NCBI RefSeq assembly: GCF_003400205.1
Contig: NZ_QUQV01000015.1
Location: 1 to 64,000 of the forward strand
Origin: Bacillus sp. HNG
GTDB taxonomy: Bacteria > Bacillota > Bacilli > Bacillales > Bacillaceae_L
Reading direction: 5' to 3'
Length of the DNA stretch: 64,000 bases
The notes under the pieces are model-generated. The model was given only the letters and a program-made list of their open reading frames with translations, ran no database searches and was not told the origin of the DNA. Both the position numbers and the translations under genes were made by a program. Positions 7,062 to 14,718 of the stretch are shown here, piece by piece. Every line of letters begins with the position of its first letter. Position 1 is the first letter of the stretch.

Positions 7062-8090
7062 ATGGTTGCAAAAGCCTTAGATTTTCATCTTCCAAATCAA
7101 CTGAATGCATCCCACCCTCCTGAAAAACGTGGGATTAGAAGAGACCATGTCCGAATGATGGTGCTTGATCGGAGTTCAGGTAACATCAAGCATGACCGTT
7201 TCTTCCATTTACCACTTTATCTCCAAGCAGGAGATTTAGTCATTTTAAATAATAGCCGCACCATCCCCGCTGTTTTACATGCCGAATGGCATAGAAACAA
7301 GGTTCAATTGGCCACAAATACAGAGGTCAGACTGGCCAGACGCCGTGAGGATAATATATGGGAGGCGCTTATTGTTGAAACTCACGTAAAGATTGGTGAT
7401 CGATTCATTTTTTCTCCTGAACTATTAGCAACAGTAATTGGCGTTAAAAAGAACTCACCTTTAAAAATGTTGAAGTTTACTAAAAAAGGATCTGACCTAT
7501 TTAATATTATCTATACACTTGGTGAGCCGGTTCGATATGAATATATCGATTACCCATGGGCATTAGATTATTACCAAACGGTTTTTGCCAGCCATCCCGG
7601 TTCAGTAGAAATGCCCTCAGCTGGGAGGGCATTCAGTTGGGAACTTCTTTTTACCTTAATGCGCAGCGGAATACAGGTCGATTTTATTCAACTCCATACG
7701 GGTCTAAGTTACTTGCTTGATGATCAGTGGCATCAGACGCCGGAAGAGAACGAAGAAGAATATCACATTTCCGATAAGACCATGCAAAAGATACTTGAAA
7801 CAAAAGCAGCCGGAAAGAAAGTTATTGCTGTTGGAACGACGGTAGTTCGAGCTCTTGAGAGCGCAGTAAAATTCGGTAACCTTTCAGGTGAAACAAATTT
7901 ATACATTCATCGCGAATTTCCTTTGAAAATAGCCGATGGGATTATAACCGGATTTCATGAACCAAAGGCGAGCCATCTTGATATGCTGTCTGCGTTTATT
8001 TCTGAAAGGCATCTTCTCCGGGCTTATGACCAAGCGATTGACGCTAGATATTTATGGCATGAATTTGGAGACATGAATCTGATTATTTGA
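7062..8090 (+). CDS. QueA-family (SAM:tRNA ribosyltransferase-isomerase-like) protein, divergent paralogue
   Basis: True QueA moves the ribosyl part of SAM to preQ1 in tRNA to make epoxyqueuosine. This 342-aa protein has the full QueA length and several of its landmarks: LVILNNSRTIPAVL near the N-terminus, VIAVGTTVVRALES, LKIADGIITGFHEPKASHLDM and a C-terminal FGDMNLII. Other motifs are changed: the usual P-T-A-G-L-H-F reads PSAGRAF, and the usual H-V-G-L-G-T-F reads HTGLSYL. The gene does not sit beside tgt or ruvB but in an SDR/VOC operon. I infer a QueA paralogue with a different substrate; a working QueA cannot be excluded. The ribosome site GAGGAGGTG lies within the SDR stop region. Confidence 0.85.
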   Translation: MVAKALDFHLPNQLNASHPPEKRGIRRDHVRMMVLDRSSGNIKHDRFFHLPLYLQAGDLVILNNSRTIPAVLHAEWHRNKVQLATNTEVRLARRREDNIWEALIVETHVKIGDRFIFSPELLATVIGVKKNSPLKMLKFTKKGSDLFNIIYTLGEPVRYEYIDYPWALDYYQTVFASHPGSVEMPSAGRAFSWELLFTLMRSGIQVDFIQLHTGLSYLLDDQWHQTPEENEEEYHISDKTMQKILETKAAGKKVIAVGTTVVRALESAVKFGNLSGETNLYIHREFPLKIADGIITGFHEPKASHLDMLSAFISERHLLRAYDQAIDARYLWHEFGDMNLII

Positions 8091-8105
8091 TTGGGAGGTA
8101 CAGTG

Positions 8106-8459
8106 ATGAAACTTCATCATTGCGGACTTGAGGTTAGTAATCTTGAGGATTCCGTCAATTTTTATAAAAATCATTTAGGATTTGAGGAAGAGAAACGTCT
8201 TGTGTTAATGGGAGAAGAAATGGTTTTTTTAACTCTCGGAGAATTTAGATTAGAGTTAATCGCTAGTCATACGTTAAGTGCTCATATCTGTTTTGAAGTA
8301 AGTAATCTTGATAGGATCTTACCTATGCTTACGGGTCTTCGAAAAGTCGAAGGCCCCTATCAACTTGATAATGGTTGGCAGACAGTCTTTTATGAAGGGC
8401 CTAGTAAAGAATTACTCGAGTTTTTGCAGACTACAAAAAATCCAAAGTCTGAAAATTAG
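8106..8459 (+). CDS. VOC-family (glyoxalase/bleomycin resistance fold) protein
   Basis: The start is ATG at 8106, after GGGAGG; the TTG at 8091 overlaps that site. The 117-aa protein begins MKLHHCGLEVSNLEDSVNFY and has the two beta-alpha-beta-beta-beta modules of the vicinal-oxygen-chelate fold. All four usual metal ligands can be placed: His near residue 5, Glu in FRLELIA, His in AHICFEV and Glu near the end in ELLEFLQ. It could be a lyase, dioxygenase or resistance protein; the substrate is unknown. It is the third gene of the SDR/QueA-like operon (15 bp gap). Confidence 0.85.
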   Translation: MKLHHCGLEVSNLEDSVNFYKNHLGFEEEKRLVLMGEEMVFLTLGEFRLELIASHTLSAHICFEVSNLDRILPMLTGLRKVEGPYQLDNGWQTVFYEGPSKELLEFLQTTKNPKSEN

Positions 8460-8503
8460 AAATAGGCTATAATAAAAGCAGATCATACAGTGGAGGGAAA
8501 GTC

Positions 8504-9622
8504 ATGTCTGCCCAAGATAGATTTGAAGAAATCAGCATTTTAAAGGAAATAGCTGAACTGTTAAATGAAGGAACAGACACACATACTGTTTTAGCATGCG
8601 TTTTGAATAAACTACTCCAGGTAACAGGACTGCAAACTGGTTGGATATTTTTAATAGATGAGCACGGTAAGCACCATCTTATTGCTGACGAAGCACTTCC
8701 CCCTGCATTAGCAACTGACCAAAAGCGACGGATGTGCAATGGCACTTGCTGGTGTGTAAATAAGTACAATAACCAACAACTTAATAAGGCAACCAATATT
8801 ATTGAATGTAAAAGAATTGAAGATGCCCTTAAGGACAATGCCGGTGAAACATGTGGCTTGACGCATCACGCAACCGTCCCGCTCCGTGCTGGACAAGAGC
8901 GATTTGGAATCTTAAATGTGGGAGCACCCCATAAAACTTATTTTGAAAAAAATGAACTTGCCTTGCTTGAAGCCGTGGCCTATCAAATTGGAACGGCGTT
9001 AAAACGTATCAAATTGACTCAACGCGAGCAAGAAACTGCACTTGTTGCTGAACGGAATCGGTTGGCACGGGATCTTCATGATTCGGTTAATCAGCTTCTA
9101 TTTTCCCTAAGCCTTACTGCTAGAGCCGGCGTAGAAATGACTGATAGCACCGAAGTTAAACAAACGTTCACCTTTATACAAGATATGGCTCAAGAAGCTC
9201 TTGGTGAAATGAGAGCCCTCATCTGGCAGCTGCGCCCTTCTGGTCTAGAAAATGGACTCGTAAGTGCCCTACGAAGCTTCGCTGAAATGCTCGGTCTATC
9301 GATTGATACAAAGGTGATAGGTGCAGCAACGATTCCCGGAAAAGTAGAGGAAGCATTGTGGCGCATCGGGCAGGAAGCATTGGCGAATTGTAAAAAGCAT
9401 TCACAGACTACGGAAGTCGTTTTGCATTTTCAAGCTTCTGAAGCTGAAGTGAAAATGAAGATAAAGGATACGGGCTGCGGATTCCACTATGAAGAAAACA
9501 TCGAAATCCCGTCACTGGGATTACGAAACATGAAAACTCGGACTGAAAGTTTGAACGGGACCTTTCTTCTTCAAAGTAAACCTGGAAGTGGGACAGAAAT
9601 AGAGATTCACATTCCGTTTTAG
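8504..9622 (+). CDS. GAF-domain sensor histidine kinase, AirS/YhcY type
   Basis: This 372-aa cytosolic sensor lacks membrane segments. Residues ~10-165 form a GAF domain with five clustered cysteines: Cys78, Cys82 and Cys84 (motif CNGTCWC), Cys102 and Cys117. Residues ~180-250 are the HisKA_3 dimer domain with the phosphate site His192 in RLARDLHDS. The HATPase domain follows (EALANCKKHS, DTGCGF, GLRNMKTR). S. aureus AirS (YhcS) binds a redox-sensitive [2Fe-2S] cluster through GAF cysteines, and this pattern suggests the same. It pairs with the response regulator 12 bp downstream. The ribosome site is GGAGGG. Confidence 0.9.
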   Translation: MSAQDRFEEISILKEIAELLNEGTDTHTVLACVLNKLLQVTGLQTGWIFLIDEHGKHHLIADEALPPALATDQKRRMCNGTCWCVNKYNNQQLNKATNIIECKRIEDALKDNAGETCGLTHHATVPLRAGQERFGILNVGAPHKTYFEKNELALLEAVAYQIGTALKRIKLTQREQETALVAERNRLARDLHDSVNQLLFSLSLTARAGVEMTDSTEVKQTFTFIQDMAQEALGEMRALIWQLRPSGLENGLVSALRSFAEMLGLSIDTKVIGAATIPGKVEEALWRIGQEALANCKKHSQTTEVVLHFQASEAEVKMKIKDTGCGFHYEENIEIPSLGLRNMKTRTESLNGTFLLQSKPGSGTEIEIHIPF

Positions 9623-9634
9623 GGGGCGTATATA

Positions 9635-10270
9635 GTGAGTATAAAAATAGTAGTAGTTGATGACCATCATGTTGTCAGACGAGGCCTTGTCTTTTTTCTC
9701 CGAACCCAAAAAGGCTTAGAAATTGTCGGGGAAGCAGCTAATGGAATAGAAGCGATTGAATTAGCAAAATCGTTACAGCCAGATCTCATCTTAATGGATT
9801 TGGTGATGCCAGAAATGGACGGCATTGAAGCAACAAGGATCATCAAAAAGAAACTACCTGAAATAAAAATAATGATGCTTACCAGCTTTTCAGATCAAGA
9901 CCATGTCATCCCCGCTCTAGAAGCAGGTGCTTCCGGCTACCAATTAAAAGACATTGAACCGGATGATCTTGTCATATCCATCAAAAAAATAATGGGCGGT
10001 GAAAACCAGCTTCACCCAAAAGCAACTTCACACCTACTGGCCAGCTTAAATCGAAGTCAGGCAAGAAACGCGCTAGAAGAACTTACGAATCGAGAGTTAG
10101 ATGTATTAAAGGAAATTGCCAAAGGAAAAAGCAACAAGGAGATCGCTATTTCCTTATTCATCACCGAAAAAACAGTTAAGACGCATGTTTCTAATCTTTT
10201 GGGTAAGCTTGAATTGACTGATCGAACACAAGCCGCTCTTTATGCTGTGAAACATAAATTAGTGGACTAA
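9635..10270 (+). CDS. NarL/FixJ-family response regulator, AirR/YhcZ type
   Basis: The GTG start at 9635 follows a GGGGGCG site and gives a 211-aa protein. The receiver domain (1-~120) shows the acid pair Asp9-Asp10, the phosphate acceptor Asp55 (LILMDLVMP), Thr in MMLTSF and Lys in QLKD. A LuxR-type helix-turn-helix follows (LTNRELDVLKEIAKGKSNKE, then TEKTVKTHVSNLL). It is the partner of the upstream GAF kinase. Targets cannot be told from this sequence. S. aureus AirR controls respiration and redox genes, so a similar role is plausible. Confidence 0.93.
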   Translation: MSIKIVVVDDHHVVRRGLVFFLRTQKGLEIVGEAANGIEAIELAKSLQPDLILMDLVMPEMDGIEATRIIKKKLPEIKIMMLTSFSDQDHVIPALEAGASGYQLKDIEPDDLVISIKKIMGGENQLHPKATSHLLASLNRSQARNALEELTNRELDVLKEIAKGKSNKEIAISLFITEKTVKTHVSNLLGKLELTDRTQAALYAVKHKLVD

Positions 10271-10304
10271 AAGCGGATGTAATGAGAATTCTTCATCCGC
10301 TTTT
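10269..10304 (+). terminator. Terminator after the response regulator gene
   Basis: AAAAGCGGATG and CATCCGCTTTT form an 11-bp stem flanked by A and T runs; it starts at the response regulator stop codon. Confidence 0.88.
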
Positions 10305-10311
10305 AACATGG

Positions 10312-10345
10312 AAAAAAGACCCTCAACTAATGGTTGAGAGTCTTT
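10312..10345 (-). terminator. Terminator of the ABC transporter/DsbA-like operon
   Basis: On the minus strand GACTCTCAACCATTAGTTGAGGGTC is followed by TTTTTTCC. Its sequence is nearly the same as the terminators at 13543 and 15897. Confidence 0.85.
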
Positions 10346-10363
10346 GTAGTATGCTTTTTAGCT

Positions 10364-10879
10364 TTAAGCTAGTGCCTTTTCAACTTCATCCTTTAATTGC
10401 GCAGCATCAAGCTCAACAGGGAATTGGAATTCCTTCTCATTAACAAAAACAGTTGGTACCATTTTAACCTGACGTTTAATCGCTTCAGCAGTAATTTTTA
10501 AACTGATGTCAATTGTATCTGGTTCCTCTTTTAACCCATACTGTTCTGTTAACATTTTTTTAATAGAGTGACTATCTGACTCACTCCATTCACTTTGTTT
10601 TTTAAATAGGTCTTTCATAATCTCGTAAATGCGTTCTGGTTCATTGTAGTCAAAAAACAAATTAGCTAACGTACCATATAACAGCATTTCACGTGGTTTG
10701 TCATAATGTTTTATAACATATTGTACCTGGTCATTTTTAATATAAGGAGCTAGAACTTCATCCGCTATTTCAAAAAAGGTTGCACAATAGGGACATGCTA
10801 GATTTAAAAAGACTTCAACCTTTACAGGTGCCTCTGTACTGCCATAACTTAAAAATGCATTTTCCACTACCTTTGTCAT
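10364..10879 (-). CDS. DsbA-like thioredoxin-fold protein, cytosolic
   Basis: The 171-aa protein has a thioredoxin fold with the CPYC active site (Cys29-Pro-Tyr-Cys32) near the N-terminus and a cis-proline motif MVPTVFV near residue 140. An inserted helical domain lies between, as in DsbA/Thioredoxin_4 proteins. There is no signal peptide or membrane segment, so it probably acts in the cytosol, unlike BdbD. The gene starts 13 bp after ssuA and shares its operon. A link to sulfur or redox handling is inferred from context only. Confidence 0.85.
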   Translation of the reverse strand: MTKVVENAFLSYGSTEAPVKVEVFLNLACPYCATFFEIADEVLAPYIKNDQVQYVIKHYDKPREMLLYGTLANLFFDYNEPERIYEIMKDLFKKQSEWSESDSHSIKKMLTEQYGLKEEPDTIDISLKITAEAIKRQVKMVPTVFVNEKEFQFPVELDAAQLKDEVEKALA

Positions 10880-10892
10880 CTGAAACCCTCCA

Positions 10893-11906
10893 TTATTCGA
10901 TGTTATCTGGAATCATTGCTTCGTCTACATTTGTAGCTTCTTCAACACTTACTTCCGTTTCTAGTAGACCTGCTTCATAGAACGTATCTGCTAATTGTTG
11001 TTGACTAGTAATGATCGCTTCATCTATTTTCTCAACACCAAATATACGTCGATCATTGGCTTGTTGGATTGGCTCAATTTCTAAACCTAATTCAGCTGAT
11101 AAAATCTTGGAAACTTCCTGCTTATTTTCGTTTGCCCATTGATTGGATTTCTGTAATTCCTCTAAAATCGTTTTGATGACATCTGGTTTTTTAGCTAAAA
11201 ACTCTTCAGATGCAAAATAGAATGTACGGTTCTCAGTTAAATCAGAACCATCCACAATGGTACGAGTTTCTACTTTATTCTCAACAATTGCTAAATATGG
11301 ATCCCATGTGCCGTATACATCAAACTGATCAGTTGTAAATGCTGATAAACCTTCAGCAGCATCTTTATAAAATCTAATTTCGACTTCATCTAAGGAAATA
11401 CCCGCTTTTTCTAATGCTACTAATAATAAGTAGTGTTGATTACCACCTTTAGTAACACCAATTGTTTTTCCTTTTAAATCTTCTACTGTTTTAATATCAG
11501 AGTCAGCCTTTGCAACTAATGCAACGCCTTTTGGGTATGGTGCTTCAGACGCAATATAATGCAATGGGTGACCACCCGCTTGCATGAATACAGCATTACC
11601 ATCAGATGCGTGCCCAAAATCGATATTATTAGTGTTCAATGCTTCTAATAATACTGTTCCTGTCGGAAATACCTTCCACTCAATGGTATACCCTTCTTTG
11701 CTTAATGCTTCATCTAAATTACCATGTTCTTTTAAAATGTTTAATGTGTTTCCTCTTTGATAGCCAATTCGAATGACTTCTTTTTCACCGCTATCACCAT
11801 TTTTTGAATCACCATCAGTTGAAGTTCCACCGCTAGAATCATTACCACAAGCAGCTAAAATGAATAAAAATAATACAGATACTAAAATTAAGAATGACTT
11901 TTTCAT
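10893..11906 (-). CDS. ssuA: ABC transporter substrate-binding lipoprotein, sulfonate/NMT1 type
   Basis: The signal peptide MKKSFLILVSVLFLFILAAC ends in a lipobox with Cys20. A Gly/Ser/Asp-rich linker and a periplasmic-binding-fold domain follow (IRIGYQRGNTLNILKEHG, DLKGKTIGVTKGGNQHYL, DAAEGLSAFTTDQFDVYGTW). This is the SsuA family, which binds aliphatic sulfonates. Related proteins bind taurine, nitrate or pyrimidine precursors, so the ligand is not certain. The gene follows ssuB by 4 bp. The symbol is by similarity. Confidence 0.82.
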   Translation of the reverse strand: MKKSFLILVSVLFLFILAACGNDSSGGTSTDGDSKNGDSGEKEVIRIGYQRGNTLNILKEHGNLDEALSKEGYTIEWKVFPTGTVLLEALNTNNIDFGHASDGNAVFMQAGGHPLHYIASEAPYPKGVALVAKADSDIKTVEDLKGKTIGVTKGGNQHYLLLVALEKAGISLDEVEIRFYKDAAEGLSAFTTDQFDVYGTWDPYLAIVENKVETRTIVDGSDLTENRTFYFASEEFLAKKPDVIKTILEELQKSNQWANENKQEVSKILSAELGLEIEPIQQANDRRIFGVEKIDEAIITSQQQLADTFYEAGLLETEVSVEEATNVDEAMIPDNIE

Positions 11907-11910
11907 TTTG

Positions 11911-12606
11911 TTACCCCCCTAAAATTTCGTCTAATATCTTTTTCTCATAAAATGTAAATTTGTCATCTCGTTCACGAGGTCTTGGTAAATCTATTGGTTG
12001 ATCTAATTGGATGACCCCTTTGTCGATGACAATAACACGATCTGCTAAACGGACAGCTTCCGTCACATCATGAGTGACTAGAAGAGATGTGAATTTCTGC
12101 TGTTGCCAAAGCCCCTCAATTAAATTTTGCATTTCAATACGTGTAAGTGCATCAAGTGCACCAAGTGGCTCATCAAATAGTAAAATATCAGGATTGCTTG
12201 CCAATGCACGTGCTAGAGCAATACGTTGTTTTTGTCCACCTGATAATTGGTCGGGCCAATCATTTTTCTTTTCAATCAATCCAACCTTCTCAAGTGATTC
12301 TGTTGCGACCTCTTTATTCACCGCACCGAGATTAATATTATTGAGAATGCTTTTCCACGGAATTAGCCGATCGTCTTGAAACATGACACGGATTTTAGGT
12401 TCCTTATCTTCCTCCCCTGAGAACGATAATTCTCCTCTCGAAATCTCTTCTAACTTTGCGATTATTCGTAGCAGTGTACTTTTTCCACAGCCGCTTCGTC
12501 CCACGATGGCAGTGAAGCTTCCTTGTTCAATAGATAGATTAATATCTCGTAAGACTTCATTTTCACCGTAACTTTTCGCGACATTCTTTAGCTCAATATT
12601 AAACAT
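11911..12606 (-). CDS. ssuB: ABC transporter ATP-binding protein, sulfonate type
   Basis: The start is the ATG at 12606: GGGGGTGG lies just upstream, while the TTG at 12630 overlaps the ssuC stop. The 231-aa ATPase has Walker A GRSGCGKST, a Q-loop (MFQDDRLIPWKSILNN), signature LSGGQKQR, Walker B ILLFDEPLGALD and the switch His in LLVTHDVTEA. The Q-loop wording DDRLIPW is typical of SsuB/TauB-type ATPases. It powers the SsuC permease. Confidence 0.88.
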   Translation of the reverse strand: MFNIELKNVAKSYGENEVLRDINLSIEQGSFTAIVGRSGCGKSTLLRIIAKLEEISRGELSFSGEEDKEPKIRVMFQDDRLIPWKSILNNINLGAVNKEVATESLEKVGLIEKKNDWPDQLSGGQKQRIALARALASNPDILLFDEPLGALDALTRIEMQNLIEGLWQQQKFTSLLVTHDVTEAVRLADRVIVIDKGVIQLDQPIDLPRPRERDDKFTFYEKKILDEILGG

Positions 12607-12626
12607 CGTACCACCCCCATCTAATT

Positions 12627-13412
12627 TCAATTATTTTTTCTGTTATAGGATGGATTCCATTTTAATAAACGATTTTCAAAAACCTTCGCAATAAAATCGG
12701 ATAACTTACCTAAAATTGCATAAAGCACAATCGTTAAGACAACGATATCCATTTGCATAAATTCACGAGCAGTCGTTGCCAAAAAGCCAATTCCAGAATT
12801 AGCCCCAATTGTTTCAGCGACAATTAGCGATATCCAAGTAACTCCTAGCGCATAGCGAATTCCAACCAAAATGGATGGTAAGGATCCTGGTAAGATGATG
12901 TTCGTAAATAGCTTCCATCTTGATAATCCATAAACAGACCCCATCTCAATTAACTTATGATCGACATTTTTAATACCATTAAATGTATTTATGTAAATCG
13001 GGAACATCACCCCAAGTGCTACTAGAAAGATTTTTGCACTTTCATCAATGCCAAACCATAAAATAACAAGCGGAATTAACGCCAAATGAGGGATTGTCCG
13101 TACCATTTGGATGGTGGTATCAACTGTTTTTTCAAAAAAGAGAATCGTGCCGTTTAAAAGACCAAAAACAAAACCAACAATTCCACCAATTAAAAAACCA
13201 ATTAGCGCACGTTGTGTACTAATTAAAACATGTTCTTGTAATTCCCCAGTTTTAAATAACCGAATCGCTGCTTGTATAACCTCCAATGGGGTAGGCAATA
13301 TCGATGAGGCAATAATCTTGTATTGACCAAATATCTGCCAAATTACAACAAGGACAATTGGCAATACCCAAGGGACAAATTGATTGTCATACCATCTGAT
13401 GTTTTTCTTCAC
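12627..13412 (-). CDS. ssuC: ABC transporter permease, sulfonate type
   Basis: This 261-aa BPD_transp_1 permease has about six membrane segments and an EAA-like loop (EMGSVYGLSRWKLFTNIILPG). It is the first gene of the ssuC-ssuB-ssuA-dsbA-like operon, with a clear promoter 44 bp upstream of the start codon. No ssuD-like monooxygenase gene is found nearby, so the cell must desulfonate by another locus or import another ligand. Close to B. subtilis SsuC in length (276). Confidence 0.88.
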   Translation of the reverse strand: MKKNIRWYDNQFVPWVLPIVLVVIWQIFGQYKIIASSILPTPLEVIQAAIRLFKTGELQEHVLISTQRALIGFLIGGIVGFVFGLLNGTILFFEKTVDTTIQMVRTIPHLALIPLVILWFGIDESAKIFLVALGVMFPIYINTFNGIKNVDHKLIEMGSVYGLSRWKLFTNIILPGSLPSILVGIRYALGVTWISLIVAETIGANSGIGFLATTAREFMQMDIVVLTIVLYAILGKLSDFIAKVFENRLLKWNPSYNRKNN

Positions 13413-13455
13413 TTTCTCACCTACTTCTCTAAATGGATGTAATACAACGATTTAA

Positions 13456-13484
13456 ATTATAATTATTCCTATCGGTTTTGTAAA
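13456..13484 (-). promoter_or_regulatory. Sigma-A promoter of the ssu-like operon
   Basis: The -35 TTTACA (13484-13479) and -10 TATAAT (13461-13456) are 17 bp apart. The spacer holds CCGATAGGAATAAT. In B. subtilis ssu genes answer to sulfate starvation; I cannot assign a regulator site here. Confidence 0.75.
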
Positions 13485-13542
13485 CATTAAAGCATTACTG
13501 TTTTTTAAAAATTAATTGTATTAAAAATAAAGTGTTCTCGCA

Positions 13543-13577
13543 TAAAAAAAGACCCCCAACCAATCGGTTAAGAGTCT
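13543..13577 (-). terminator. Terminator of the fni gene
   Basis: On the minus strand GACTCTTAACCGATTGGTTGGGGGTC precedes TTTTTTTATG. It ends the fni transcript. Confidence 0.8.
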
Positions 13578-13610
13578 CTCGATAATCGCATATATTAAGT
13601 TTCATCGTTA

Positions 13611-14642
13611 TTATCGTAGTTCCTTTAAGCGTGGAGTGTTCTTCAGCTCCTGGATGGTCAATGCTCCAATTCCGAACAGCGTCATACGAAGTTCCATTTC
13701 TCGGATATCCATCACTTCAAGAACATCTTCCGCACTTTGTGTTGCTTCTTTTAGGATGGATCGTCCAAATCCAACTAGGTCAGCGCCTAACGCAATTGCC
13801 TTGGCTGCGTCCAGTCCGTTCATGATTCCTCCACTGGCAATCAACGGACAGCCTCCGCCTCTTTCGCGTACCAACCTAATCGATTCTGACGTCGGAATCC
13901 CCCATTCACTGAATGCCTCTGCAGCCACCTGCTTTATCCTGTCTTTAGCACGGAACTTTTCCACCTGACTCCAGGAAGTCCCTCCTGCACCAGCCACATC
14001 AATAAATGCAACTCCTGCATTGATTAATTTATTCGCCGTCTCACCATCAATTCCCCATCCAACTTCCTTGACTCCAACTGGAACCTCCAACGAACTGCAA
14101 AGGTGTTCTATCTTCTTTAATAACCCTTTAAAATTCGTATCTCCATTTTCCTGAATCACTTCCTGAATACTGTTCAAGTGGAGAACGAGCATATCTGCTT
14201 CAGTCATTTCAATAATCTTTCTACATTCCTCAACGCCAAATCCGTAATTGAACTGCACAGCACCTAAGTTAGCAATGATCGGGATACTCGGTGCATACTT
14301 CCTCATTAGAAAGGAGGAGGCATGCCCTTCGCTGTCAAGCAGTGCACGAGTGGAGCCGAGGGCAAGCGCCCATCCTCTTTCTTCAGCAGCTTCAGCCAAA
14401 TTTCGATTGATTGTTTCAGCAAGGGCTGTCCCACCCGTCATGGAACTAATAAGAAACGGTGTTTTGCATTCAAATCCTAGGAATTCTGTTTTTGTGGAAA
14501 TCTCGTCAAAATCAATTTCGGGAAGTGCATTATGGACGAACGTAAGTGTCTCTAATCCAGTCGTAATTGATTCCCCCGTAACCTTTTCATTCAAGGTTAT
14601 TTTAATATGTTGCGACTTTCTTTGCTCGATTGAGTTGGACAT
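13611..14642 (-). CDS. fni: Type 2 isopentenyl-diphosphate delta-isomerase
   Basis: Fni (IDI-2) is an FMN- and NADPH-dependent enzyme that converts IPP to DMAPP. The ATG at 14642 follows GGGCAGGTG and yields 343 aa; the longer ORF has no ribosome site. The protein is a TIM barrel with RKSQHIK near the N-terminus, ISSMTGGT, LHLNSIQEV, GVKEVGWG, DVAGAGGTSW, IASGGIMNGLDAAKAIALGA. It starts 76 bp downstream of a squalene/phytoene synthase homologue. ispD and ispF of the MEP pathway are elsewhere in this window. The gene is not at this place in B. subtilis. Confidence 0.93.
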   Translation of the reverse strand: MSNSIEQRKSQHIKITLNEKVTGESITTGLETLTFVHNALPEIDFDEISTKTEFLGFECKTPFLISSMTGGTALAETINRNLAEAAEERGWALALGSTRALLDSEGHASSFLMRKYAPSIPIIANLGAVQFNYGFGVEECRKIIEMTEADMLVLHLNSIQEVIQENGDTNFKGLLKKIEHLCSSLEVPVGVKEVGWGIDGETANKLINAGVAFIDVAGAGGTSWSQVEKFRAKDRIKQVAAEAFSEWGIPTSESIRLVRERGGGCPLIASGGIMNGLDAAKAIALGADLVGFGRSILKEATQSAEDVLEVMDIREMELRMTLFGIGALTIQELKNTPRLKELR

Positions 14643-14718
14643 TACCAACACCTGCCCTTTTATCAAAATTCGTAAAGGACGGCAGAACCTGCATTTTGAA
14701 CCCCTGTATGTACAAGAA

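Noticed and set aside
10364-10879. Secreted thiol oxidase of the BdbD type
   Set aside because: The CPYC protein has no signal peptide or membrane anchor, so an extracytoplasmic role is not supported.
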